A stretch of DNA of 64,000 bases from the NCBI RefSeq assembly GCF_004769635.1, contig NZ_RQGH01000039.1:62001-126000 (forward strand), read 5' to 3'. The notes beneath the pieces were generated by a model. That model saw nothing but the letters and a program-made list of their open reading frames with translations, did no database searches and was not told the DNA's origin. The position numbers were made by a program, and so were the translations under genes. This document shows positions 16,536-25,601 of the stretch, one piece after another; positions within the stretch are counted from its first letter, which is position 1; each line of letters opens with the position of its first letter. This DNA is from Leptospira jelokensis. GTDB lineage: Bacteria > Spirochaetota > Leptospiria > Leptospirales > Leptospiraceae.

Positions 16536-17112
16536 AAAAATAGCAATCTACTGTGGTTCTTCTTCTGGGAAAGATCCTTCGATTGAAAAGGAAGCCTACC
16601 GTCTGGGCGAAACACTTGCGACCCATTCGATTGGGATTGTCTATGGGGGTGCCAGTGTGGGCCTTATGGGAGCAGTTGCAAACGGTTGTTTGGCGAAAAA
16701 AGGCAATGTGATTGGAGTTTTACCAAGCTTTCTCAAACGACGGGAAATCGAACACATTGGTCTCACAGAACTCATCCAAGTAGAATCCATGCACGAAAGA
16801 AAACGAATCATGTTTGATCTTTCCGATGCATTTTTGGTTTTGCCTGGAGGTTTTGGAACCATGGAAGAGTTTTTTGAAGTGGTAACTTGGTCCCAATTGG
16901 GATTACACAACAAACCAATTGTGATTTTGAATTGGAATGGATTCTATGACCCCCTTGTCAAAATGTTCCAAACCATGGTGGACCAAGGCTTCTTAAAAAA
17001 AGAAAATTTGGATCTGGTGATCGTACTAAATAAATCAGAAGACCTGCTCACACATTTGCAAAACTATTCTCCGTCTAAGACCGAGAAATGGTTGTCGAAT
17101 GACGCCATCTAA
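16522..17112 (+). CDS. LOG family nucleoside-monophosphate phosphoribohydrolase
   Basis: Start chosen at ATG 16522 (MAPFKKIAIYCGSSSG), giving 196 residues, the normal size for the family. Longer starts lie inside the upstream gene. The hallmark PGGFGTMEEFFEV matches PGGxGTxxE, and GGASVGLMGAVAN and SMHERKRIMFDLSDAFLVLP complete the nucleotide-binding fold. Members hydrolyse N6-modified or plain AMP to base plus ribose 5-phosphate. The bacterial role is probably nucleotide salvage rather than hormone synthesis. Confidence 0.9.
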   Translation: MAPFKKIAIYCGSSSGKDPSIEKEAYRLGETLATHSIGIVYGGASVGLMGAVANGCLAKKGNVIGVLPSFLKRREIEHIGLTELIQVESMHERKRIMFDLSDAFLVLPGGFGTMEEFFEVVTWSQLGLHNKPIVILNWNGFYDPLVKMFQTMVDQGFLKKENLDLVIVLNKSEDLLTHLQNYSPSKTEKWLSNDAI

Positions 17113-17148
17113 TCAAGATTCACTGGTCAGGAAGGAACAATTCAGTTT

Positions 17149-17961
17149 ATGCTCCGTGGGTTTCGAACATTTCCGTTTTTTACAGCAGTTTCATTTGCCA
17201 TGGGGTTTTACCTCACGGTTCCATTCTTCCCAATGTTAGTCGCAAACCCAGACCTTTTAGAAAGCGATATTTACTATTACGACACCGTTGGCCAAAATCG
17301 AAACAAAACTCCAAGAAAACCTAACCCAGACTTACATGTCCCTTCTGTTCCCGTAAAACACGGAGTCACAGTTTTTTCCAATATTCCTAATGATAAAACT
17401 GCTTACCCATTCCTCCAAACAACGATTAACTTTGTAGAGGCACATTTTGCCTTCAAAGCCTTTTTATCGGATGGAACGGAAGTCTCCTACTCCACAAGGG
17501 GAGAACATGTCCGTTACTCCAAATGTTATGGTGAAATATGTATCATCGTATCCCAAAAAAACGTGTTAGGTGTAAGTAATTCAAGTACGGAATGGGAAAA
17601 AGGCCATATCTTTGGTGAGGAACGTTACGAAGTAGCTATGGGACACAGAGCGGCCCTTGTTGCCAGTGATCGCAAACTTTACTTATACAATAGTTATACA
17701 AACCACTGGGAAACCATCAGCCTCGAACAAGAAACCCTTCGTGGTTTTGCCAACCTCTATGATAAAGTGGCCATCATCACCTCCCGCCGTATCCTAGTGG
17801 TAGACCTTCCTTCCGAAGCCCAATTCGAACAAAATTTACTCCTCCGCGGTATCTACCAATTTGAAATGCGAGATGGGTTCATCAATTTTTACTCCGGTGA
17901 TAAACTTTGGATGTTCCGCCACCAAACAGAGGCATTCGAAGAAGTGGATTTAACAGACTGA
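17149..17961 (+). CDS. Hypothetical exported protein with beta-repeat-like region
   Basis: A 270-residue protein with an N-terminal hydrophobic segment (FPFFTAVSFAMGFYLTVPFFPMLV). The remainder is beta-rich, with short strand-turn units (GHRAALVASDRKLYLYNSYTNHW, YDKVAIITSRRILVVDLPSE, RDGFINFYSGDKLWMFRH) that resemble propeller blades. An early region (VKHGVTVFSNIPNDKTAYPF) looks like an SH3-type strand pair. I do not recognise a family. It follows the LOG gene by 36 bases on the same strand. Confidence 0.7.
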   Translation: MLRGFRTFPFFTAVSFAMGFYLTVPFFPMLVANPDLLESDIYYYDTVGQNRNKTPRKPNPDLHVPSVPVKHGVTVFSNIPNDKTAYPFLQTTINFVEAHFAFKAFLSDGTEVSYSTRGEHVRYSKCYGEICIIVSQKNVLGVSNSSTEWEKGHIFGEERYEVAMGHRAALVASDRKLYLYNSYTNHWETISLEQETLRGFANLYDKVAIITSRRILVVDLPSEAQFEQNLLLRGIYQFEMRDGFINFYSGDKLWMFRHQTEAFEEVDLTD

Positions 17962-18102
17962 CACTCCAACAAGCGAAAGGGTAAGCCTTTCCTTTGACAG
18001 GATTGGGGATGTTTTGGTATGCGCTAGGCTGGTTGATTCGATAAAATTAAATCAGATATGATAAAAATCAAATAGGATTATTACCGTATGCGGTATCGGA
18101 AC

Positions 18103-18516
18103 TTTTTGGTGAGTCCTGAATTCCTTTGTTTCGGCAGAACTAATTTCCGTTGAAACAAGAATTAAAAATTAGTATTCCTTTCTACGGGTACAAGTGAGAG
18201 AAGACAAAAAGAAATCTTCAGGTTATCATTCTCATTGATTCTAGAAGAATATTCTTCTTGAGTAATGCGCCCTTCTTCAAATGCATTACGATGCCTAAGA
18301 TTGAAATTTTCTATCACTGCTGCCATTTCAATGCATGCTTTTGGATTTCTTTCTCTTTCGGGGGCACATGCGATCAAAAGCAATGTGAAAGACACGGCAA
18401 TTTTCATTTTTACCATTTAAATTTCTACCTACTACCTGTTACAAAGAAACCTGTTTTGAATATTTTTACAAGTAATCCTTAAGAGTTATGTCGGGCATCG
18501 TGTGACTCACCAAAAA
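18103..18516. repeat. 13-bp inverted repeat flanking small lipoprotein gene
   Basis: TTTTTGGTGAGTC at 18103-18115 is exactly mirrored by GACTCACCAAAAA at 18504-18516. The pair encloses the lipoprotein gene at 18162-18416. The arms could be remnants of a small mobile unit or a chance pairing. No transposase or target duplication was seen. Confidence 0.4.
18162..18416 (-). CDS. Small lipoprotein
   Basis: An 84-residue predicted lipoprotein. The signal peptide MKIAVSFTLLLIAC ends in a lipobox (LIAC), and a start at the fourth residue is possible. The mature part is about 67 residues, helical and charged (HRNAFEEGRITQEEYSSRINENDNL), with two further cysteines. It stands alone in a low-coding stretch between 17961 and 18664. 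A 13-bp inverted repeat flanks it at 18103-18115 and 18504-18516. Function is unknown. Confidence 0.6.
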   Translation of the reverse strand: MVKMKIAVSFTLLLIACAPERERNPKACIEMAAVIENFNLRHRNAFEEGRITQEEYSSRINENDNLKISFCLLSLVPVERNTNF

Positions 18517-18663
18517 AAATCGAAAATTATAGATTCACTTCTACATTTTTATCTAGCAAAGAATACGATAAGGAGACTTGTATAGCAATAGGAAATGCAA
18601 TTCCCTTTGGTGAAATTTCCAAAATTGTAATACTCAAATATCAATTTCAAAAGGTAAAACTCA

Positions 18664-20007
18664 ATGTTTGATCTCTCTTTTTTAGAACCAGAAAGGAAAA
18701 CTTTAAAAATCAAACGATCAGGCGATACCATATTGGAAACCGCCATCGCTCATAATTTTCCACTTTATCATTTATGTGGCGGAAATGCTCGGTGTACGAC
18801 CTGTCGCGTCTTTGTTTCTGATGGATTGGATTCTCTCAGTGAAAGGAATGATAGGGAAAAAACAATTGCCGATCGGAAAGGTTGGCCTAAAGAAATTCGA
18901 TTGTCATGCCAAACAGAAATTTTTGGTAATGTCGAAGTCCAAAGGATCATTCGAGATGAAGAAGATCTTAAAAACATAACTTCCGAAAGAAAAAATTCGA
19001 AAACTGGCGAGGAGTGTTATGCGGCAATTTTATTTTTAGACATAAAAGGTTTCACTTCTTTTACAGAGTCAAGTTTAGCTTATGATGTTGTATTTGTTCT
19101 CAATCGATTTTTCCAAGAGATGAGTGATCCAATTCTTAACAATGGTGGATTTATCGATAAATTTATTGGGGATGGTATCCTTGCGTATTTCTTTTTAGAC
19201 AAAACAAAATTACAAACATCACAACTTACTTTGGAAGATGCAAAAAAACAAATGTTTATCCAGGCATTACGAGCTTGTTTTCGTATTTTTGACCAACTAA
19301 AAAAATTCAATGTTTATGTTAAGGAACGTTTCCACCATGAATTTGACATTCGGTTGGGATTACATGCAGGTCAAGTGATCTACGGTGATATCGGTCATTC
19401 CGATCATAAATCACAAACAGTTCTCGGAGATACAGTAAACGTGGCCTCGCGATTAGAAGTTCTGAATAAAAAAACTGGGACAAGATTTTTAATCTCTGAC
19501 GAGATTTACCAATACGTCTCTGACATAATTCAAATTCAAAAAAAGATTCTTACAAAACTCAGAGGAAAAACGGAAAGGATGGCCGCCTACTCCGTGTTAG
19601 GCTTTAAGGAGAAAGATCAAATTTTAGAATTACAACGATCACTAGAACTGGCATTACAACTGAATCCGAATTTAGCTCGGGATTTTTACATTCACTTTCT
19701 CGAAACCAAACCAGAGTTCCAAAAATTTTTCCAAAATACAGATATGGAAACACAAGCCAAAAAGTTACTGGCTATGTTTGGAAAAACGATTGAGAGATTA
19801 GGAAATTTGAACCAGATCCAAATTGAACTCCAAAATTTAGGAAAAATGCATGAAGAGATGGGCATTCCAGTGACTGATTTTGGAACAATTGCACCAAGCC
19901 TACTCTATGCGTTAGAAAAAAGTTTAGGGGATCAATGGAATGAAGAATGGAAGTCGATTTGGGAGACGGCTCTTGGATCGTTAGTTCGGTTGATGGGAAT
20001 GAAATAA
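18664..20007 (+). CDS. Three-domain sensor: 2Fe-2S ferredoxin, class III nucleotide cyclase, globin
   Basis: A 447-residue cytosolic protein. Residues 1-95 are a 2Fe-2S ferredoxin with Cys38, Cys44, Cys47 and Cys82 (C-x5-C-x2-C, then C). Residues about 115-310 are a class III cyclase: metal Asp in FLDIKGFTSF and FIGDGILAYF, Lys in IDKFIGD, and NVASRLE. The second purine-selecting position is Ser (KSQTVLGD) rather than Asp, so ATP is likely but not certain. Residues about 322-440 look like a haem globin: DFYIHFLETKPEFQKFF (Tyr at B10), METQAKKL (Gln at E7), proximal His396 in LGKMHEEMGI. Tyr-B10 with Gln-E7 is the O2/NO-binding pair of flavohaemoglobins. It should couple redox and gas sensing to cyclic nucleotide output. 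Confidence 0.85.
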   Translation: MFDLSFLEPERKTLKIKRSGDTILETAIAHNFPLYHLCGGNARCTTCRVFVSDGLDSLSERNDREKTIADRKGWPKEIRLSCQTEIFGNVEVQRIIRDEEDLKNITSERKNSKTGEECYAAILFLDIKGFTSFTESSLAYDVVFVLNRFFQEMSDPILNNGGFIDKFIGDGILAYFFLDKTKLQTSQLTLEDAKKQMFIQALRACFRIFDQLKKFNVYVKERFHHEFDIRLGLHAGQVIYGDIGHSDHKSQTVLGDTVNVASRLEVLNKKTGTRFLISDEIYQYVSDIIQIQKKILTKLRGKTERMAAYSVLGFKEKDQILELQRSLELALQLNPNLARDFYIHFLETKPEFQKFFQNTDMETQAKKLLAMFGKTIERLGNLNQIQIELQNLGKMHEEMGIPVTDFGTIAPSLLYALEKSLGDQWNEEWKSIWETALGSLVRLMGMK

Positions 20008-20361
20008 AAGGAAAAATAAATAGCATTCAAAATTAGTTTATTATTCTAGAATCTATAATATTACTGCTTAAAAATAATAAAATTTATCACTTCAACGAAA
20101 GATTCAGACAATAAAATCTTGATTACAAAAAAAAATTACACCTGTTACCTTTTTTTTTAATTTTGATTTCACACAAGTAACACTGGTCAGCTTTTTGCAC
20201 AAACACGCAAAATGGCATCTATCAGCTGCTAAAATTTCATTTATCCTTGTTGACGGAATCGATAGAGCATATAACTTCTGTAACTACGAGTACTCACGGT
20301 AACATTCGTTCTGTTATTCGATATTCCTCGTTTACTTTCTTTTGGAAATGGTAAAAAATTA
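20008..20361. other. AT-rich intergenic region
   Basis: A 354-base gap between two plus-strand genes. It is AT-rich with an A9 run and a T9 run near 20120-20160. A TTGACG element near 20259 with TAACTT 16 bases on is a weak promoter candidate for the lipoprotein gene that follows. No gene or strong hairpin was seen. Confidence 0.4.
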
Positions 20362-21423
20362 ATGAAATTTATATTCAAAATTATATATCCATTATTTGTT
20401 TATTTTTTTGTTCTTGGATGTTCGAACGGTTCTTTGTTTTCTGTCGCAGAGGGAGAAAATCAAACTGAATCTTTAATATTGTTAAGTTTTCTCTCCAGCA
20501 ATTTAGCCAATTCAAATGCCGGAGAAGAAACTTGTGTAAATCCAGGGACTAATTGGATTTCAAGGACGGCCTCCGAACAAAATACATGGTTTTCCATTGC
20601 CTATGGCAATGGAATTTTCGCAGCAGTTTCTAAAGATGGTCTCAACAGAGTTATGACCTCAGTAGATGGGTTAACATGGACATCAAGATCGGCGGCTGAG
20701 CAAAATACATGGGAAGCAATTACTTTTGGTAATGGAATTTTCGTAGCTGTGTCAAGTACGGGAGCAAATCGAGTTATGACATCACCTGACGGTATTAACT
20801 GGACTTCTCGTTTGGCAGCGGAAGCGAACGAGTGGTCTGCTGTTTCTTATGGAAATGGAATTTTTGTGGCAGTTGCGAGGTCAGGAACAAACCGAGTGAT
20901 GACCTCAACAGACGGATTTAATTGGACGTCTGCGTTGGCATCTCAACAAAACAATTGGTCAGGTATTACCTACGGAAATGGCATCTTTGTGGCTGTGTCG
21001 CAAAATGGTACAAATCGAGTGATGACATCAATTGACGCAACTACCTGGACATCTAGAACACTCCCAGAGTTAAATCTTTTAGTAACGATTACATATGGAG
21101 GTGGAATATTTATTACAATGGCACCCGTAACGGCTCCAGCAAAACATATTATGCGTTCTACGGATGGAATCAATTGGAACGCATATTCTGCTCCAACGAA
21201 TTTCTTTGCTTCACAGACAGTCACTTATGGCAATTCACTTTTTGCAGCTGTTGCTTATGGTAGTTTCGGATCTGATCAAATTATGACTTCTCCTAATGGA
21301 ATTGATTGGACGTTCCGAGCAGCTCCGCAGGCGAATTTATGGACATCAATAACATTTGGGAATGGCCGTTTTGTTGCTGTTTCAGGAGATGGCGCGAACA
21401 GAGTTATGACATCTTGCAATTAG
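20362..21423 (+). CDS. Lipoprotein with seven-repeat beta-propeller
   Basis: A 353-residue predicted lipoprotein with lipobox FVLGC (Cys about 20). From about residue 60 the protein consists of seven tandem repeats of about 41-44 residues, each following the pattern W-x-x-I-x-YGNGIFVAVS-x-x-G-x-NRVMTS-x-DG-x-xWTSR. Repeats 1-4 and 7 are close copies; 5 and 6 have diverged. Seven units suggest a closed seven-bladed propeller on the cell surface or in the periplasm. The repeat resembles BNR-type blades. It is isolated, with non-coding gaps on both sides. The binding partner is unknown. Confidence 0.85.
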   Translation: MKFIFKIIYPLFVYFFVLGCSNGSLFSVAEGENQTESLILLSFLSSNLANSNAGEETCVNPGTNWISRTASEQNTWFSIAYGNGIFAAVSKDGLNRVMTSVDGLTWTSRSAAEQNTWEAITFGNGIFVAVSSTGANRVMTSPDGINWTSRLAAEANEWSAVSYGNGIFVAVARSGTNRVMTSTDGFNWTSALASQQNNWSGITYGNGIFVAVSQNGTNRVMTSIDATTWTSRTLPELNLLVTITYGGGIFITMAPVTAPAKHIMRSTDGINWNAYSAPTNFFASQTVTYGNSLFAAVAYGSFGSDQIMTSPNGIDWTFRAAPQANLWTSITFGNGRFVAVSGDGANRVMTSCN

Positions 21424-21526
21424 AATCTAATTATCATTATTTTTTAAAATTTTGAAATTGATAAAGTGTTTAGATAGTGATATCTACTTTCTCATTCAAA
21501 GAATTTTGGCAAACTAACTTAAAATT

Positions 21527-21560
21527 GACCTTCGTATTTGGGAATTTCCAAACGAAGGTC
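21527..21560. terminator. Long hairpin between convergent genes (bidirectional terminator candidate)
   Basis: GACCTTCG pairs with CGAAGGTC and TTTGG with CCAAA around a GAATTT loop: 13 base pairs with a two-base bulge. It lies between the propeller lipoprotein (plus, ends 21423) and another lipoprotein (minus, ends 21822). No long U-run follows on either strand. Confidence 0.45.
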
Positions 21561-21755
21561 ATTCCAAACTAAAAAGATTCGTCACTTTCGACGACTGGAT
21601 TCTAAACCTTCGGCAAGAATTGCCGTTGCCTTGTTCCAAAGGAGTAATATAAAATCTATATCTTGTCTTTCATTCGCGATAAATTGGCTTTGCTAATTTC
21701 AGAAAATGGATCCACTTACACACTAACCTCATCAGACTAGTGTGTGAAAACAAAA

Positions 21756-21784
21756 AGAATCAGTAGATTCTGTTCGTTTTTTTT
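21756..21784 (+). terminator. Weak rho-independent terminator candidate
   Basis: AGAATC (21756-21761) pairs with GATTCT (21766-21771) over a four-base loop and is followed within six bases by a T8 run (21777-21784). The stem is short. Another hairpin (ACACACTA/TAGTGTGT, 21718-21745) lies just upstream. The rest of the 21424-21821 gap shows no gene. Confidence 0.35.
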
Positions 21785-21821
21785 GAAAATTCTTTCATAC
21801 CATTCACTCGGTAACAATCGA

Positions 21822-23219
21822 TCATTCAACTTGAATCGAAATCTTTGGTAAAAAGTATCCAAATACCTTTCCATTGGATGGATCAATTTGATTGGGGTCT
21901 GATGCGGTGGTAGGCCAAGCACTTCGGAAGATACCATTCGCTACAGACCAATTGTCATCGATTTCATACTCGGAAGATACCCCTGGACCTTTATAGTCGG
22001 CCGTTAACTTCGGCGATGTGATCGGAGTGTAAATGGAATTCCCATTGGATGAATGAAATAACAAGGAATTGTTTTTATCGACAACGATTTTCATTCGATT
22101 TCGTGTCGTATTCCCTGGAATCTTTAATACAAGGAGTCTCTCATTGTTCCATGAATTGGAACTGTATTCGGGCATTAAATTGCCATGGAGTACTGCTAAA
22201 TTGCTTCCTGGAGGAACGGCATCACCAGGAAGTCCACTTAACTCATTGAAATTTGTATCCCATGTTCCTTGCGGAACACCAAGTGCCAAGTCACCATTTT
22301 GGATCCTAACATAGGAAGATGAAATTTTGTATGCGCTAGGTATTGCAGAACCCGTGTCTGCATTAACATTTAACAATGGTTGTAGACTCATCCCACAGAA
22401 CACTGCTTGGTGGATGCTGATGATCCTTGGCTCATCAGGATAGAGAGTTTGGCAAGGAGTTTTCATACTTAAAATGGTTTCGTTACTACCTAAATAGGGC
22501 ATATCGAAATTTGTAACAGTTGCATTCCGATAGTAATCCTCAGAAGTATTGATGTTCCCACCATTATTTGAACTCAATGCCCTTACCCTCATCTCAACCA
22601 AACGTTGCATAGGTGAACTGATATAATTACTATCATACTCAATTTTGAAATCAAAGATAATGAGACCCAATCGATCATAACTTCCGTCTTTCCAAGTTGG
22701 ATCAATTGAGAAAGTTTTTAATGGTTGGCCTAATCTTTGGACTCCATATAGGGATTGGAAGATATCCCACTGTCCAAATTGGAAGGGAACTTTAAATTTT
22801 GCATCTCTTCCATAGGCTTCGGCACCAAAATCCAAAAGGACTTTATCTGCATTGGAAACTGTTTCCTGACCATAAGGAACACCACCAAACTCAGGTGATT
22901 TCCATACTAAAAATCCCGCAATATTCATTGAAAAATCGGCAATCGGGACTGACTTGAGTTCGAAGTTGGGGTTATTGAATTCTGCAGGCAAAACAATAAC
23001 AGAGTTTGCATTCCTTACGAGAGAATTGGAATTTAAATTCTCACCTAACTGAAATTCTATTTTGGATTGAAACAATTGTGAAAGTAAAAACAGATTGAGG
23101 ACATCATCATTTTTTGACTTAGGTGTGAATAAATTGCAATGCAATAGGGAAATGATGAGAAATCCTTTTGCAAGTTTTGTCAATAGCCGAATCCCTGTTT
23201 TTTGATAGAATCCCCTCAT
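21822..23219 (-). CDS. Large lipoprotein of unknown function
   Basis: Start chosen at ATG 23219 (MRGFYQKTGIRLL), because GGAGAT lies just upstream; a start at 23288 would add 23 residues with no good ribosome-binding site. The 465-residue product has a signal peptide and lipobox SLLHC. The mature protein is beta-rich and Asn/Ser-rich, with segments such as FSMNIAGFLVWKSPEFGG, YDRLGLIIFDFKIEYD and NERLLVLKIPGNTTRNRMKIVVD. No domain is recognised. Composition and layout resemble other Leptospira outer-surface lipoproteins. Function unknown. Confidence 0.75.
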   Translation of the reverse strand: MRGFYQKTGIRLLTKLAKGFLIISLLHCNLFTPKSKNDDVLNLFLLSQLFQSKIEFQLGENLNSNSLVRNANSVIVLPAEFNNPNFELKSVPIADFSMNIAGFLVWKSPEFGGVPYGQETVSNADKVLLDFGAEAYGRDAKFKVPFQFGQWDIFQSLYGVQRLGQPLKTFSIDPTWKDGSYDRLGLIIFDFKIEYDSNYISSPMQRLVEMRVRALSSNNGGNINTSEDYYRNATVTNFDMPYLGSNETILSMKTPCQTLYPDEPRIISIHQAVFCGMSLQPLLNVNADTGSAIPSAYKISSSYVRIQNGDLALGVPQGTWDTNFNELSGLPGDAVPPGSNLAVLHGNLMPEYSSNSWNNERLLVLKIPGNTTRNRMKIVVDKNNSLLFHSSNGNSIYTPITSPKLTADYKGPGVSSEYEIDDNWSVANGIFRSAWPTTASDPNQIDPSNGKVFGYFLPKISIQVE

Positions 23220-23527
23220 TTTAAAATCTCCATTTTCAAATCTTTTTTCATTCTGTTGCAGATCGTATGGCAATATAAGGTGATTCAATGGAAAAAAGGA
23301 GGGCTTGGAAAAAAAATTTTAAAATACCGCTAAAACCGTTCAGAATTTCCCCAAAAAACAGTTTGGCCGGTTGAAAGTTTTTGAACTTAGTTCAATGAAT
23401 CTTGTTCGTTAATCCAAACAATTCGGTATTTTTTCATTTCGATGTTCACCTGATATTTGTTATATGGATTGCCAACCAATCCCATCATGACCGTGTTATC
23501 CGATTGGGTGGTGCAAATCGTTCGGAG
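23220..23527. other. Gap downstream of the response regulator, with a possible 33-codon ORF
   Basis: About 300 bases separate two minus-strand genes. On the minus strand, the frame of the response regulator stays open after its TAA stop for 46 more codons, to a stop at 23387-23389. A 33-residue ORF could start at ATG 23488 within it (MMGLVGNPYNKYQ..., ending NEQDSLN). No ribosome-binding site is seen. It could be a small gene or the decayed tail of an older, longer protein. Confidence 0.3.
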
Positions 23528-23908
23528 TTAAATGTTTTTGATCACTTCCCCTATGCTTTCTAAATCTGCTTTATTAAATGGTTTGAAAAATACCTTCGTA
23601 AAATGATACTCCTCTAATTTTTTTAAATGTTCTTCATCCGTATGCCCAGTGATTGCAATGACTGGGATATTGGGATTGAATTGGAAGATTTTTTTCCTTA
23701 GTTCATAACCATCCATTACGGGCATTGAAATATCAGTGATGACAAAATCGATTTGAACCCCTTTCTCAAGCAAATTGAGAGCTTCCTTTCCATTCGATGC
23801 CACATAACAGCCGGAGAACTTTCTTTTTAATAAATGCTCCATCATTTTGAGTACGGTTGCCTCATCATCAACAGCAAGGATTACCTTTTCAAATTTAGCG
23901 TTCGCCAT
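23528..23908 (-). CDS. Single-domain (CheY-like) response regulator
   Basis: A 126-residue receiver domain with no output domain. Phospho-acceptor Asp59 (VITDISMP), acidic pair Asp14/Asp15 (AVDDEA), Thr in AITGHT and Lys in FFKPFNKAD are all present. It starts inside the last 14 bases of the upstream histidine kinase gene, so translation is coupled and the kinase is its likely donor. It should act by protein-protein contact or as a phosphate relay step. Confidence 0.92.
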   Translation of the reverse strand: MANAKFEKVILAVDDEATVLKMMEHLLKRKFSGCYVASNGKEALNLLEKGVQIDFVITDISMPVMDGYELRKKIFQFNPNIPVIAITGHTDEEHLKKLEEYHFTKVFFKPFNKADLESIGEVIKNI

Positions 23909-25475
23909 TTTTTATCCTCAAAATGAATTTTGCACCATTCTTTTCATTACTCGCGCGGATTGAACCTTCGAAGGTTTTTTCGATGATCAGTTTAGAGATG
24001 TACAATCCCATCCCCGTACCAGATGTGGGCCCTTTGGTGGTGAAATAAGGTTCAAAAATTTTATGAACTAACTCTTGTGGGATACCACCTGCATTATCGG
24101 AAACTTCTATTTCGATGAACTCCGAATCGAAATGGGTCACAGAAAAAGAAATTGTTTTATCTTCGATCTCTTTATTCTTAAATGAATCTATAGAATTATC
24201 GATCAATATTAAAAATACTTGTCTTAATTGATTTGGATTTCCATAAGCAGTGATGGTAGAATCTATTGGTAAATTAATTTCTTTTCGGATGTTATTGATT
24301 TTGATTTCATGATCAAGAAAATGAAAGGATGAGTGAATGACATCAGTTACACTAAAGTTTTCATTTTTTGAATTCGGAGAATAAAATTTCCGGAAATCTT
24401 CAATTGTTTGCGTTAAAAATTCAATTTCTTTTTCTATTTGAGTATAAACTTCTTCATATTCTACTTTTTCTGATTCTTCCACATGGAAAGGTAGATTTGT
24501 AAAAATTTCATTTAAAGTCATTATTCCATAACTGATGGAAGTCAATGGTTGTCTCCATTGGTGAGCGATTGCAGAAATCATATCTCCCATCGCAGCAAGT
24601 TTCGATTGTTGTATCAATGCTTCTTCTTTTATATGTTGTTCACGAATGGCATTCCTTACTTTTTCTTCCAAATTTTTATTAATTTCTTCTAGTTGACTTG
24701 TTTTATTCACTAACTCGGTGACTACAGAAAACGTGACAACAAATCCATCCTCTAATTTAACCGAATTATTGGAAAACCAAGCATCGATTCCATCAGAAGT
24801 AAACTTGAATAATAAACTTTTATTTTGACCAGATTCTACAACTTCTGCATACAATTCAAAAAGTGATTTTCCATAACCTTCAAGGATATCTTTATGGCCG
24901 GGTAAAACCTCTAACAACCGTTTGCCAATCACATCTTTTTCTTCGATCTGAATGATTTCACTTGCAACTTTATTCGAAAACACATATTCGAAATCTATAA
25001 TTTCGTGATTGGAATTTCGAATGGACCTAAAGTACTGAACTCCATTTAAAGAGGAATCTAACACTTTCCTTAATAAATTTTGTAATTTTTTCGTGTTATC
25101 TTTTAATACAACATTTTCATTTTTTAAAAAAACATCATATTCTTTCGTAGCTGAAATATCAGTTGATAAGATAAGGACACCTTCCTCAACTCTTTCCAAA
25201 TCCAATTTGTAAACTTTACGGGAGCCGTCTGGATATTCGAATTCATTGATTACAAATTGGTTTTCTGATGTTGCAAAACATGTTTGGATGGATTTAAAAA
25301 TTTCGGTATTCTCGATGCCAGGAAACACATCAACCATTGCTTTACCAATGATTTGCTCCCTTTCCATTTGGATTTGTTTTAACAAACTATCATTCAGAAA
25401 ATAATAACGCATCTCTTCATCCACGATTTGCATACCGATGGATAAATTGTTAAATCCGTTGTACCTGGAAGGCAT
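23895..25475 (-). CDS. PAS-domain sensor histidine kinase
   Basis: A 526-residue cytosolic kinase. Two PAS-like domains fill about residues 1-260 (for example NEFEYPDGSRKVYKLDLE and IDFEYVFSNKVASEIIQIEEKDVIGK). A short coiled coil leads to the His box SAIAHQWRQPLTSISYG (His about 304). The ATPase motifs follow: DNSIDSFK, SDNAGGIPQE and GTGMGLYISKLII. GGAT six bases before the ATG supports the start. It forms an operon with the overlapping CheY-like gene. The signal is unknown; PAS domains often bind small ligands or haem. Confidence 0.9.
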   Translation of the reverse strand: MPSRYNGFNNLSIGMQIVDEEMRYYFLNDSLLKQIQMEREQIIGKAMVDVFPGIENTEIFKSIQTCFATSENQFVINEFEYPDGSRKVYKLDLERVEEGVLILSTDISATKEYDVFLKNENVVLKDNTKKLQNLLRKVLDSSLNGVQYFRSIRNSNHEIIDFEYVFSNKVASEIIQIEEKDVIGKRLLEVLPGHKDILEGYGKSLFELYAEVVESGQNKSLLFKFTSDGIDAWFSNNSVKLEDGFVVTFSVVTELVNKTSQLEEINKNLEEKVRNAIREQHIKEEALIQQSKLAAMGDMISAIAHQWRQPLTSISYGIMTLNEIFTNLPFHVEESEKVEYEEVYTQIEKEIEFLTQTIEDFRKFYSPNSKNENFSVTDVIHSSFHFLDHEIKINNIRKEINLPIDSTITAYGNPNQLRQVFLILIDNSIDSFKNKEIEDKTISFSVTHFDSEFIEIEVSDNAGGIPQELVHKIFEPYFTTKGPTSGTGMGLYISKLIIEKTFEGSIRASNEKNGAKFILRIKNGER

Positions 25476-25601
25476 AAAAAATCCTAATTAAATCTGACGA
25501 AAAAAACGAAACCAGAATACGACTGAAATCAATAAATTGATGGGTTTATTTACCGAAAAGATGATGGTAAAGGAAGGTTTGTTTCCTTCCAAAAGAGCGA
25601 T

